From Paenibacillus sp. (GTDB lineage Bacteria; Bacillota; Bacilli; Paenibacillales; Paenibacillaceae), in NCBI GenBank assembly GCA_031254035.1, contig JAIRVF010000086.1, positions 1-40,317 of the forward strand: a DNA stretch of 40,317 bases. The letters are read 5' to 3'. The translations under genes were made by a program, and so were the position numbers. Below are positions 10,201-17,958 of this stretch, in pieces; positions within the stretch are counted from its first letter, which is position 1, and every line of letters begins with the position of its first letter. The notes beneath the pieces were generated by a model. It searched no databases and had not been told where the DNA came from. It saw nothing but the letters and a program-made list of their open reading frames with translations.

Positions 10201-10416
10201 GTGAACGGGGAAGTATCATTGACGGTATCGGACCCGACGCAGCAACAAAGTAAAATTACGATTGAGCTTCATGAAACGGGACTGACTTTAATCGATCAAG
10301 ATGACACGGTTAAAGTATCGGAAACAGGAGATACGACGATCATTGAAGTGAATGTCGGAGGTACCATTGGCAAAACGCATGTAATCAAATTTACGAAAGG
10401 GCCGGTTAATCCATAA
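7222..10416 (+). CDS. Secreted polysaccharide lyase family 8 (xanthan/hyaluronate/chondroitin lyase)
   Basis: A 1064-residue exported enzyme: signal peptide (RKLSSVLAVSLLFLMIPP, cleavage near VQAEA), a CBM4_9-like binding module (LVNNGSFEQ to about residue 195), a Big_2 Ig-like domain (TALALDQTAISMAIGD to about 290), then the PL8 alpha/alpha toroid, central beta sandwich and C-terminal domain. Catalytic residues by comparison with Bacillus sp. GL1 xanthan lyase are N476 (TGAN), H526 and Y535 (QHTNIAYTAGY), with Arg in NGRGISR. Long stretches (SWFMFDDEIVALGAGISS, ETIIDNRKLNPAGDN) resemble xanthan lyase, but NWWDFEIGTP is closer to hyaluronan/chondroitin lyases, so the substrate is open. GTG 7222 follows GCGAGGTG; GTG 7213 is the longer option. 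A monocistronic unit with a perfect terminator. Confidence 0.9.
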   Translation: MRKLSSVLAVSLLFLMIPPEYLGGSSQKVQAEAANLVNNGSFEQTASTPDASWNGVTSPAPASWGLWIPTGSGKAPNQTAKVYLDTAVYHDGRQSMAFDAFQTSRVSINQSVTKIVAGKSYKLKMWVKTENVIGTGTYFRTQFYNTSKVGDGPVSAKLLGTNDWTLQQVYMTIPSGVTKLVIEPFLETGTGKVWFDDISLEEYNGITALALDQTAISMAIGDSKRLGLSITPGNVADKSVVWSSSDPNVVTVDANGNLSGVGVGTAVVTVATPDGIVKANCLVNVESTEATQAYSDLRLKWQQKLTGGPWDAAKAGDPDIHAAIEQLDNSLANAGGSGFWDLLNKADNRTFLWSDLKSTTDSSQISSAYGRLRTMAVAYSTQDSRFYQNGELRDAIIGGLDWLYTNRYNENKSAYGNWWDFEIGTPQILNDIAVLMYDQLTQQQRDNYMRAVDAFCPDPKTGAVLGVKGVKMTGANLLDKALVMTIRGVIGNNSAKIAQGRDSIGPEFVYATRGDGVYKDGSLVQHTNIAYTAGYGAVWLSRAADMTYLLNGSPWPVTDPNVNNVYNWVKDTFEPVIYKGLYMDMVNGRGISREGSGSARGTIITLLRLAEGAPADVASSIRSMAKEWISKDTTYSNYYNGLSIYELTLVKQLMNDASIQPRGELTKSQVFAGMDRVVHLRDGYGFGLSLFSNRISDFEKGNDENLKGWYTGIGMTYLYDNDLTQYRDGFWPTVNSFRLPGTTTDGSGEGATPGEWKSYMNTKSWVGGATIDRLYSAAGMDFSLSQVTGSNLHGKKSWFMFDDEIVALGAGISSNTSGPKPVETIIDNRKLNPAGDNEFTINGIKQPSDLGWSDTMNGVKWAHLAGNVPGSDMGYYFPDAPTLYGLRESRTGSWSNINGGQSKTPITRNYASLAFEHGNRPDNVSYAYILLHGKNAEATQAYSENPEVEILSNTDQLQAVQHKALGITAANFWIPGTVGPISTQNPASVMLKEVNGEVSLTVSDPTQQQSKITIELHETGLTLIDQDDTVKVSETGDTTIIEVNVGGTIGKTHVIKFTKGPVNP

Positions 10417-10432
10417 CCCGATCCTGAAAGAA

Positions 10433-10464
10433 AACGCAGCCTAATGAGGGCTGCGTTTTTTTTT
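10433..10464 (+). terminator. Intrinsic terminator of lyase gene
   Basis: AACGCAGCC, a 6-base loop, GGCTGCGTT and a T9 tail. Confidence 0.9.
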
Positions 10465-10490
10465 GCGATTATAGAACTTATAAGTTTTTT

Positions 10491-10682
10491 GGGGTCCCCG
10501 CAAAGCATTTGGAATAAGCATCGAAGTATAGGCCCCACTCCGTACTTTTGCTCCACAAAAGTGCCCCTCTTTAAGAGGCACCCGGACTTCTTTCCAATAC
10601 TCTCAGTACTTTTGCTCCGCAAAAGCGCCCCTCTTTGAGAGGCGTCGGACTTCTTTCCGATACTCTTTGTGGGGTTATTTTG
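10491..10682 (+). repeat. Dispersed intergenic repeat, long copy with 64-bp tandem hairpin units
   Basis: The left end GGGGTCCCCGCAAAG plus GGAATAAGCATCGAAG, and the right end CTTTGTGGGGTTATTTT, are shared with the short inverted copy at 25790-25854. Here the core contains two 64/63-bp tandem units (10543-10606 and 10607-10669). Each unit can form two hairpins: ACTTTTG/CAAAAGT and GTGCC..CTCTT/AAGAGGCAC. Between units the second hairpin changes a T-A pair to C-G, keeping pairing. It lies between the lyase terminator and the 3' end of the tetR gene. Confidence 0.75.
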
Positions 10683-10690
10683 CGTAATGG

Positions 10691-11314
10691 TCATTTGTAT
10701 AAATAGCTTACGATCATTTTCGCAAGTTCGTTTTTTATCTGATCGGCATTAACATTTCGCGGCGCGAAAACGAGCATATCAACAACGCTGTTTAATGCTT
10801 CAAAGACGACGATGGAAGCTGCCTCCACATGATCCACCTTTAATTCCTCAGGGTTCATCAAGAGGTATTCCAGCGTTCTGCGGCGCCCCAGTTCAAACTG
10901 CTCATCCATAAGCGCCTGGACTTCCGGATCGGAATGATACATCACCTGGAGCTCTTTGTGGAACTCGGTAAAGGCTTGATGGGAGTAAATTAGGCTATCA
11001 ATAAGCTCCCGAATAAATTCATGCTTGTCCATAGAGTTGAAATTGATTTCAGCAAGATAGGTTTCGATCCTTCCTAGGAGCGTTTTGTTGTAGATGATGA
11101 GCGAATCCAGGAATACGGCACGTTTATCTTTGTAATACGAATAAAAGCTCCCAGTGGATACGCCTGCCGCAGCAGCAATTTCTTTGGTGTTGGTTTGGTG
11201 GTAGCCTTTCTCGGAAAAAAGCTTCATGGCAGCTTGCAGAATGGCTTCTTTGGTTTTGATGCTCCGTTCTTGCCGGGGTGTTCGGATTTTGGTTTCGTTC
11301 TCAGTTTCAGTCAC
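10691..11314 (-). CDS. TetR/AcrR-family repressor of the adjacent MFS exporter
   Basis: A 207-residue regulator with the N-terminal TetR HTH (ILQAAMKLFSEKGYHQTNTK, then EIAAAAGVSTGSFYSYYKDK, residues about 27-67) and a helical ligand-binding C-terminus. GTG at 11314 follows AAGGGGGG. It is divergent from a DHA2-type exporter, with three identical palindromes in the shared 160-bp region, one next to its own -35 box. This arrangement implies repression of both genes and release by a drug or metabolite. The inducer is unknown. Confidence 0.9.
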   Translation of the reverse strand: MTETENETKIRTPRQERSIKTKEAILQAAMKLFSEKGYHQTNTKEIAAAAGVSTGSFYSYYKDKRAVFLDSLIIYNKTLLGRIETYLAEINFNSMDKHEFIRELIDSLIYSHQAFTEFHKELQVMYHSDPEVQALMDEQFELGRRRTLEYLLMNPEELKVDHVEAASIVVFEALNSVVDMLVFAPRNVNADQIKNELAKMIVSYLYK

Positions 11315-11340
11315 TTCAAATTCCCCCCTTTGTAATAAAG

Positions 11341-11369
11341 ATTGTAGAGGAGAACAAAAGGACTGTCAA
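11341..11369 (-). promoter_or_regulatory. Promoter of tetR gene
   Basis: On the minus strand TTGACA (11369-11364), 17-base spacer, TACAAT (11346-11341): a near-consensus sigma-A promoter ending 27 bases before the GTG start. Operator copy 1 lies directly upstream. Confidence 0.75.
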
Positions 11370-11376
11370 CGAAAGT

Positions 11377-11450
11377 TGAACTATAGTTCATATTTTTTGT
11401 TGACAAATGTGAACTATGGTTCATATAATCAAAACATGAACTATAGTTCA
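11377..11450 (+). promoter_or_regulatory. Triple TetR operator and exporter promoter
   Basis: Three palindromes: TGAACTATAGTTCA at 11377-11390, TGAACTATGGTTCA at 11410-11423 and TGAACTATAGTTCA at 11437-11450. The exporter promoter has TTGACA at 11400-11405 and TATAAT at 11424-11429 (18-base spacer); copy 2 sits inside the spacer and copy 3 covers the likely transcription start. Bound repressor would block RNA polymerase directly. Confidence 0.88.
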
Positions 11451-11473
11451 CATTACTTGGGGGAGTGTGAAAG

Positions 11474-13174
11474 ATGAACGGACGCGCAAGAGGAGTGCTG
11501 GCCTTTACGGCCATTTTGCTGGGATATTTCATGGCCCTGTTGGATACGACCATCGTGAATATCGCCCTGCCGGAGATGACGCGGCATTTTGGCGGTACAG
11601 TTTCGGAAATTTCATGGATTATGAACGGATACAATCTGGCATTTGCCGCGTTGATCTTGACGGCATCACGGCTTGCGGATCAATTTGGACGGAAGAAAGT
11701 TTTTATATTAGGTGTTGTATTGTTTACGTTATCTTCCTTGTTTGCTGGATTATCCACATCGCTGGGCATGCTGATCTTATTCAGAACGATACAGGGGCTC
11801 GCAGGCGCGATTATTGTACCGGTCACCATTCCACTGACCACAACGACTTTCCCAAAAGAGAAGCATGGCATGATCATCGGCTTATGGGGGGCGATTGCCG
11901 GTCTTGCCGCAGCTAGCGGACCTTCACTTGGCGGAATAATTACGGAGAAGCTGAATTGGCAGTGGATTTTTTATGTGAACGTTCCGCTCGGAGTGCTCAG
12001 CATGGTGCTGACTATGCTGATCATTAAAGAATCCCGGGATGAATCCGCAGGCAAATCGGTGGATTACGCCGGTATGCTATCGATTACCGCGGGTATGCTT
12101 TTGATTACCTATGCATTTATTAAGGCGGATGATTATGGTTGGAATTCGGGTGAATTTTACGCGCTAATCGGCGCGGGATTATTATGTATCGCTTTATTCT
12201 TCTTTGTACAACGGCGAGGGAAAGAACCTATGCTTCCTTTAGTGCTGCTGAAAATTAAGGAGTTTAACGGGACTTCACTGACGTTATTTATCGTCGGCGC
12301 GGCATTATCCAATCTGGCTTTTCTGACATCTTTTTTCCTGACCCGGGTGATGGGGATGGCGGAGCTCAAGGCAGGGCTGGTCTTGTCCACATTGGCTGCG
12401 GGATCCATCGTAAGTTCGGCGGTATCAGGGGGATTGTCCAATAAATACGGCAGTCGCTGGTTTGGGGCGATTGGGGCTGTGATTATTTGCGGATCCCTCT
12501 ATTTCATGGGCGCTCTAGGGGCGGATCCCACGATTGCTGATGTGATCCTCCGCTTATTCATAGCCGGCATCGGTGTGGGTTTGACGATGGCACCCGTAAT
12601 GTCGGCTGGCATACGCCATGTGCCTGAGGAGAAGATCGGCATAGCGTCAGGTGTCATCAATATGGCAAAATCTATCGGCAGCGTGCTTGGTATGGCCATT
12701 ATTGTCACCTTACTGCAGCAGAATCTCGGTGGAGAAATGCAAGCCGCTCAGACCCGTGTCCTGGAGCAGGTGAAGAACGATACGGTGCTGATGCCTTTTG
12801 TCAAAGAGGTCCTAGTTGGCGTGATGAACGAACAAGGAAGCCAAATGAAGAAAGGATCGGAAAGCGAAATTCAAGCGGAAGCGCTGATCGCAAAGATCAT
12901 GAAAGGTTTGGAGACGGCTGCAGCTTCACTTGAGCCTGAGCAGCAAAAGGCATTTGCCACAGCGCGTGAGGTCCAAATTGACGAAGTGAAGATACTGCTT
13001 ACAGAGGCAGGATCGGAGCTAAAGGAAGCTTCCGTTAAAGGATTCAACCAAACCTTCATCTACGCCAGCTTTATGTCTCTGCCGGGTATTATTTTTGCAT
13101 GGATGAGCGATAAGCGCAGGGCGAGAAAAAGTTCGAACAAATCTGCCGATTATGAGGCCACGGAATTAGCATAA
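11474..13174 (+). CDS. MFS multidrug exporter, DHA2 (EmrB/QacA) family
   Basis: A 566-residue membrane protein with the 14-helix drug:H+ antiporter layout. Motif D1-like GYFMALLDTTIVNIALP is in helix 1, motif A ADQFGRKKVF in loop 2-3, and motif C GLAAASGPSLGGIIT in helix 5. A long polar loop of about 100 residues (QQNLGGEMQ to KGFNQTF) before the last helix is typical of the LfrA/EmrB branch. ATG is preceded by TGGGGGAGTG. It pumps out cationic or amphipathic drugs by family knowledge; the real substrate is likely the TetR inducer. Confidence 0.9.
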   Translation: MNGRARGVLAFTAILLGYFMALLDTTIVNIALPEMTRHFGGTVSEISWIMNGYNLAFAALILTASRLADQFGRKKVFILGVVLFTLSSLFAGLSTSLGMLILFRTIQGLAGAIIVPVTIPLTTTTFPKEKHGMIIGLWGAIAGLAAASGPSLGGIITEKLNWQWIFYVNVPLGVLSMVLTMLIIKESRDESAGKSVDYAGMLSITAGMLLITYAFIKADDYGWNSGEFYALIGAGLLCIALFFFVQRRGKEPMLPLVLLKIKEFNGTSLTLFIVGAALSNLAFLTSFFLTRVMGMAELKAGLVLSTLAAGSIVSSAVSGGLSNKYGSRWFGAIGAVIICGSLYFMGALGADPTIADVILRLFIAGIGVGLTMAPVMSAGIRHVPEEKIGIASGVINMAKSIGSVLGMAIIVTLLQQNLGGEMQAAQTRVLEQVKNDTVLMPFVKEVLVGVMNEQGSQMKKGSESEIQAEALIAKIMKGLETAAASLEPEQQKAFATAREVQIDEVKILLTEAGSELKEASVKGFNQTFIYASFMSLPGIIFAWMSDKRRARKSSNKSADYEATELA

Positions 13175-13245
13175 GTTTTGGAGCAGATCTGAGAGAGGGG
13201 TGAATGTCTTGGCTGGGAATGGCGTGATTGTCTGTGGTTTGGAGC

Positions 13246-13297
13246 TTTCCCCCGCAGCGATTGTTCTGTTAAATTCGGATTAAAGCTGCGCGGGGAA
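13246..13297. terminator. Hairpin between convergent exporter and cyclase genes
   Basis: TTTCCCCCGCAGC pairs imperfectly with GCTGCGCGGGGAAA around a loop of about 25 bases. There is no U tract on the plus strand, so termination strength is uncertain. Confidence 0.4.
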
Positions 13298-13334
13298 ATG
13301 TAACTTAGGCTAGGCGCTGGCATCCAAATAGATT

Positions 13335-15242
13335 TTAATTCCCGTACTTCATTCTATAATGACTCAGTGCCAGAAGCGGCCAAATATATTTGTAGCTGTG
13401 ATAATGGGAGTAAAAATAACCCGGCAGGCCGGCGCCGGTTGGATAAATAGCCGCCCATTTATCTCCTTTCACAGAATCGATCAGTCTGCAAATCCCTCTA
13501 TCCATCGCGGCGGTTGGCTGCGGGTGAACAGCGATAAGTGCGTCGAGCGCCCATGCGGTTTGGGAAGGCGTACTTGCCTCTAATGGTATATAACGCTGAA
13601 GCCGGTCGCTGTTGCAGGATTCACCCCAACCGCCGTCCTCATTTTGGATGCTCAGGAGCCAGTCGGCTCCTTTTTGTACTGTTTTATGGTTTTCCGGAAG
13701 GCCGACTGCTCTCAAACCTGTTAATGCGGCCCATGTGCCATAGATATAACAGATTCCCCATCTTCCGTACCATGACCCATCCTCCTTTTGGTGACCGATT
13801 AGCCATTGTGCCCCGCGCTTGATGAAGTCATGACGAATTTTAAGTCCGGCGAAGTTTCCTAGATACTCCAATGTTCGTCCTGTGAGATCGGCCCCCGATG
13901 GATCGATGGCAGCTGATTTGGCGCCGTCGATGGCGAGCCAGGTTAGTATCTTTTTATCCGTGTTTTTTTCGAATGCGGGCCAGCCGCCGTCGTTATGTTG
14001 CATGGAGAGTACCCAGTTTAGTCCGCGATTCCATGAATCTTGGTATGACGGATCGGTGTGGCTGAGACTTTTGATTGCCCGTAGAGCAGCAGTGGTATCG
14101 TCCACATCGGGATTGATCGTATTGGTTTCCGAGAATCCCCATCCCCCGGGTAAGGTATCCGGATTATGGATGCTCCAATCGGCTTTTTTATGCTGCTGTT
14201 TAGATCGTAGGTAATCGGCGGTGCGCCGAATGGCTGCATGATGGCTGGCAATCCCGGCTTCTTGCAGCGCATATGCAAGTAGGGCGGTATCCCAGATGGT
14301 AGAAGGTGAATTTTGAATCGTCGTTTGATCATCGGAGCGGCATTGCATTGCGGTTAAGGCTTCAATGGCATGCGTAATAAGGGAGTGCTGTGGATCATAT
14401 TCTAGCGCAAGTAGGGCGAAAACCATTAAAATCGTGCTGCTGGCATAGCTGTAAAGCGATCCGTCTGCTTCAATCCGTGAAAGCATAAACTGTTCTGCTT
14501 TGTCCGTAGCGGCTTCATGGATAAATCGGGGAGTGCCGATAAGGCGGTTTAAGCCTGCCTGAATGTTGTCCTGAAGTTTCTGATGTTCCCGGTGATCGAA
14601 AGCTTGGCGTTGGCCGAACTCCTCTTGGTCTATGGAGCGGACAATAAGATCGGATAGATCGGGCGTATGGGCTGTCTTTTTAGAAAATTTACGGTCGGCC
14701 ATGATCAGCATTGGGGTCAGATGAACTCTTGAATATCCTGAAAAATCAAAAAAATTAAGGGGGAAATAAGCAGGGAAAAGCAGCACCTCCAAAGGAATGG
14801 AGGAAATGGATGTCGGCCATTTTCGTTGCCCAGTAGCGGCGAGAAGGGCTTTGGTTAAGATGCTGGTGACTTTTCCAAGCCCGCCTTTGGAGCGTATGTA
14901 ACGTTTGGCCCGCTGAATCGGTTCGTCCGCAGAATGGCTGTACCCGGAAAAGAGCAAGGCGTAATAAGCTTCAACAGAAGCGGATAAGTTTCCTCCTTCT
15001 TCATCGGCATACAAATTCCAGCATCCACCTTGCTGCTGCGCGGCGAGAATCCGATCATGCAGCCGCCTGATCAAGTCCTCATTTTGGATATCCAATGTCC
15101 TGAATAGAATGATCACATACGCGTCTATAACGATCCCGTTCTCAAAACAAAAACGCCAAGATCCATCCGGTTGCTGCTGCTGAATAAGGTTTGTTGTCAA
15201 CCGATGGATTTCCGCATCAATTTTGCTTATCACATCGCCCAT
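13335..15242 (-). CDS. sqhC: Squalene-hopene / sporulenol-type terpene cyclase
   Basis: A 635-residue class II triterpene cyclase. The protonating motif is D379-V-D-D (NPDVDDTTAALRA), with repeated QW motifs such as MQHNDGGWPAFEKNTD, GHQKEDGSWYGRWG and IQNEDGGWGESCNSD. N-terminal ISKIDAEIHRLTTNLIQQQQ and length (B. subtilis SqhC is about 632) fit the bacterial group that cyclises squalene to hopene or tetraprenyl-curcumene to sporulenol in spores. The product cannot be decided from sequence alone. ATG 15242 lies 11 bases from GGAGG; a GTG at 15254 overlaps that site and is less likely. No isoprenoid partner gene is adjacent. Peripheral membrane enzyme. Confidence 0.9.
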   Translation of the reverse strand: MGDVISKIDAEIHRLTTNLIQQQQPDGSWRFCFENGIVIDAYVIILFRTLDIQNEDLIRRLHDRILAAQQQGGCWNLYADEEGGNLSASVEAYYALLFSGYSHSADEPIQRAKRYIRSKGGLGKVTSILTKALLAATGQRKWPTSISSIPLEVLLFPAYFPLNFFDFSGYSRVHLTPMLIMADRKFSKKTAHTPDLSDLIVRSIDQEEFGQRQAFDHREHQKLQDNIQAGLNRLIGTPRFIHEAATDKAEQFMLSRIEADGSLYSYASSTILMVFALLALEYDPQHSLITHAIEALTAMQCRSDDQTTIQNSPSTIWDTALLAYALQEAGIASHHAAIRRTADYLRSKQQHKKADWSIHNPDTLPGGWGFSETNTINPDVDDTTAALRAIKSLSHTDPSYQDSWNRGLNWVLSMQHNDGGWPAFEKNTDKKILTWLAIDGAKSAAIDPSGADLTGRTLEYLGNFAGLKIRHDFIKRGAQWLIGHQKEDGSWYGRWGICYIYGTWAALTGLRAVGLPENHKTVQKGADWLLSIQNEDGGWGESCNSDRLQRYIPLEASTPSQTAWALDALIAVHPQPTAAMDRGICRLIDSVKGDKWAAIYPTGAGLPGYFYSHYHSYKYIWPLLALSHYRMKYGN

Positions 15243-15400
15243 TTTCCATGGCACCTCCGCAGCAAGTCATTTTTGACATTATATGACGGCGGGCGGAAGG
15301 AAATGAGGGAGAGGAATATGACGGGGGATTATGTGTATGATTATGTGCATGATATGGGCCAATTGAGCCTCCTGAGCAAAAGGTTGCACAATCGCAGGCT

Positions 15401-15511
15401 TTTGGATGAACGAACCCACTTTTGTATGAACGAACCCACTCGAAGCCCCGAAAAGGCATAGTTTCCGATTGTGGCTCTTAGCGTTCAAGCTTTTGTATTA
15501 GCGAACCAACC
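15401..15511. repeat. 20-bp tandem repeat and degenerate copy upstream of the cyclase
   Basis: TTTGGATGAACGAACCCACT (15401-15420) is followed at once by TTTGTATGAACGAACCCACT (15421-15440). A third degenerate copy, TTTGTATTAGCGAACCAAC, is at 15492-15510, and the flanking CGAAGCCCCGAAAA is echoed by CTAAAGCCTCAAAA. The region is otherwise non-coding (15255-15719). It may be regulatory for the cyclase or a decayed repeat array. Confidence 0.55.
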
Positions 15512-15719
15512 TAAAGCCTCAAAAAATAGCACAGTCTAAGGGGTGCTGGTGGATCCCCGTCATGCAACGCCATACCGCGCGCTGAGAGCTGCGGTCTTTA
15601 AGTGTACCGCCTTTGCGTGACCGATTACTCCCAGCCCTAAGGTACTTTAGTTGTGCCTCAAACAGTTTCCAATATCTTAAACGTCCTGTCACCCCGCCCG
15701 CAGCCTACCTTCTTGCCAA

Positions 15720-16396
15720 CTATAATCCCTGCATTGCACTTGGCTGAAGCTCATACTTCACAACATGTTTGCCTTCCGCTCCGCTCACTAGCGAAAAAGC
15801 GTTTTTAGTGCAAAGGAAACGGAGCAAACGAACAGATGTACGATAGTTGATACCCAAATGTTTTTTACATCAATGGGGCGTAAGGGGCGAGCAAGCGAGC
15901 AGGCCAGTAGGATGATCTCTCTTTCGAGTACATGATTACGGCTGAAAGCCGATAATTCCGGCTGATAACGGCTCAGTACCATCCGCAGCAGTGTAACGCA
16001 CAATTCGGGGCGATAAGCGACATCGTCATATGCCATTGATATCACTCGAAATCCCATCGCCGTTAAAAAAGTTTCTCGATTCAGCTCATTGCAATATTTT
16101 TGACGATCCATAACCCGGACATGCGGACCAAAACCTTTGATTTCGATAACCAGCTTAAACGTCGCCGTTATCCACACAAAGTCGCAGAAATAAGAACGCC
16201 CACGCCAATCGAGAATCTCGTACTCCAGATGCAAGTGGTCAAAGTTCCCTTGAACCTCCCACCAAACGTTTCGGCAAAACAACGCCTCGGCTTCCTGATG
16301 CCCTCGTTCCAAACGCCCTTTACGTTCTCCCGTTCTCTTGCTCAAGTGGTATTCCATAAATGCAGCATGCGCCTTTTCGAAATTCATGTTCTTCAA
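15720..16396 (-). pseudogene. PD-(D/E)XK nuclease-like protein with winged-helix tail, interrupted at A_AAA_AAC (possible -1 frameshift)
   Basis: The 0 frame (16396-15788, 202 residues) has a PD-(D/E)XK core of the DUF559/Vsr kind: CDFVW (Asp), KLVIEIKG (Glu-x-Lys), then RQKYCNELNRETFLTAMGFRVISMAYDDV. After PIDVKN it runs into an unrelated tail and stops. In the -1 frame the DNA continues as HLGINYRTSVRLLRFLCTKN, then VSGAEGKHVVKYEL and a stop at 15720, a sensible winged-helix end. The frame change falls at A_AAA_AAC (minus strand, 15866-15860), read as GTA-AAA-AAC in the 0 frame, the canonical layout for -1 slippage. Either a simple indel or programmed frameshifting is possible. Start is TTG 16396 or ATG 16387 after GGGGAGGG. 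Confidence 0.65.
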
Positions 16397-16410
16397 AATC
16401 CCTCCCCAAA

Positions 16411-16464
16411 AATAAAAAAGAACGCCCCAGTTCCATTCACAAAGGAATAGTCCAGGACGTTCTT
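16411..16464 (-). terminator. Intrinsic terminator immediately upstream of the nuclease-like gene
   Basis: Read on the minus strand, AAGAACG pairs with CGTTCTT (inner TTCC/GGAA arm), then TTTTTATTTTT, ending only a few bases before the GGGGAGGG ribosome binding site. It could stop incoming transcription or act as an attenuator in the leader. Confidence 0.6.
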
Positions 16465-16848
16465 CGTCTCGTAGATATTATTATAAGTCGAAATTAACCT
16501 TTTCACTAGCAGGACTTAAAATATACTTTGGTTTCTTAATATCATGCTCAAGACGCGGCACATTATAGCACATATCCCATGCAAATCGGAAAAAGATAGG
16601 ATAAAGATTCTTTCCATCTTCCCCTGGCAAAGGAGTCTGCTATCAGCCAATATTTCCTTCTTTTAAGGTTTATTTAACGTCCCCCGAAAGAAGTCTCCCA
16701 CTTCAAAATCTTGCGGAGCTTGATGAAAGTGGGAGATGAATTTCGGTAGGCAGCCTAAAGTCTTCTATATATTTTTCCACGGTGTGATACAATCAATCCT
16801 AAGCAAGAAATATGTGGAGAATTGAGGACAAAAGTGAGGTGATTCAAT

Positions 16849-17958
16849 ATGGAAAACAAAGCATATAAGTTCAGTCTGTACCCAACCCACGAACAAGAGC
16901 AACTTCTTGCAAAAACCTTCGGCTCTGTTCGTTTCGTCTACAATAAAATGCTGGCTGAACGAAAGGAAACCTATGAGCAGTTCAAGAATGACAAAAAATT
17001 ATTGAAGAAGCAAAAACTACCTACACCTGCAAAATACAAGAGTGAGTACCCTTGGCTAACGGAAGTAGACAGCCTTGCACTCGCGAACGCCCAGCTCAAT
17101 TTGCAGAAGGCATATCAAAACTTCTTTTCTGGTCGTGCTAAATTCCCCAAGTTCAAAAATCGCAAGGCGAGACAATCCTACACAACAAATAGGGTGAACG
17201 ACATTATGCTTTTGGATGGCTATATTAAACTACCGAAACTAAAACTCGTGAAAATGAAGCAACATCGAGAAATTCCGTCACATCATCTCATCAAGTCATG
17301 TACCGTTTCTCAAACAAAAACCGGAAAATACTACGTATCTATTCTCACCGAATATAAACATAAACCTGAAGAAAAAGAAGTCCAAGCAGTTATTGGCTTA
17401 GATTTCTCCATGAATGGCTTATTTGTCGATAGTCATGAGGGTAAGACAGCCAATTATCCACGTTTCTATCAGCAAGCCCTGGAAAAGTTAGCGAGGGAAC
17501 AGCGTATTCTATCACACAGAAAGATAGACTCCAATCGTTGGCATAAACAGCGATTAAAAGTAGCAAAACTTCATGAAAAGGTTGCACATCAACGAAAAGA
17601 CTTTCTACATAAGGAATCGTACACATTAGTGAAGCAATATGATTGCGTGGTTATTGAAGACCTCAGCATGAAGGGAATGTCACAAGCGCTCCATTTTGGC
17701 AAAAGTGTTGCAGATCATGCCTGGGGTAAGTTCACGACATATCTTGAGTACAAGCTAAAAGAACAAGGGAAAAAGCTTATCAAAATAGATAAGTGGTTCC
17801 CCTCATCCAAAACTTGTTCAAGTTGCGGCCTTATAAGGGAGTCTCTATCTCTTTCTGAGCGGACATTCCGCTGTGAATGTGGATTTGTAGCAGATCGAGA
17901 CTGGAATGCATCGATCAATATCAAAAATGAAGGACTGCGCATATTAGGGTTAGTATAG
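16849..17958 (+). CDS. tnpB: RNA-guided endonuclease TnpB (IS1341-type)
   Basis: A 369-residue protein with the OrfB N-terminal helix-rich domain (KAYKFSLYPTHEQEQLLAKT, FVYNKMLAER) and RuvC-like nuclease. Candidate catalytic residues are D185 (IGLDFSMNG), E270 (VVIEDLSMKGM) and the Asp pair 349/351 in ADRDWNAS. The zinc ribbon is CSSCG..CECG. TnpB is an omega-RNA-guided DNA nuclease that helps retain its element, by family knowledge. The length and all motifs are intact, so it may be active. ATG follows AAGTGAGGTG. The 3' non-coding end probably supplies the guide RNA scaffold. Confidence 0.92.
   Translation: MENKAYKFSLYPTHEQEQLLAKTFGSVRFVYNKMLAERKETYEQFKNDKKLLKKQKLPTPAKYKSEYPWLTEVDSLALANAQLNLQKAYQNFFSGRAKFPKFKNRKARQSYTTNRVNDIMLLDGYIKLPKLKLVKMKQHREIPSHHLIKSCTVSQTKTGKYYVSILTEYKHKPEEKEVQAVIGLDFSMNGLFVDSHEGKTANYPRFYQQALEKLAREQRILSHRKIDSNRWHKQRLKVAKLHEKVAHQRKDFLHKESYTLVKQYDCVVIEDLSMKGMSQALHFGKSVADHAWGKFTTYLEYKLKEQGKKLIKIDKWFPSSKTCSSCGLIRESLSLSERTFRCECGFVADRDWNASINIKNEGLRILGLV

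Noticed and set aside
10543..10669. Interpretation as a CRISPR array or tandem terminator pair
   Set aside because: Only two 64-bp units, no spacers and no T tracts after the stems.
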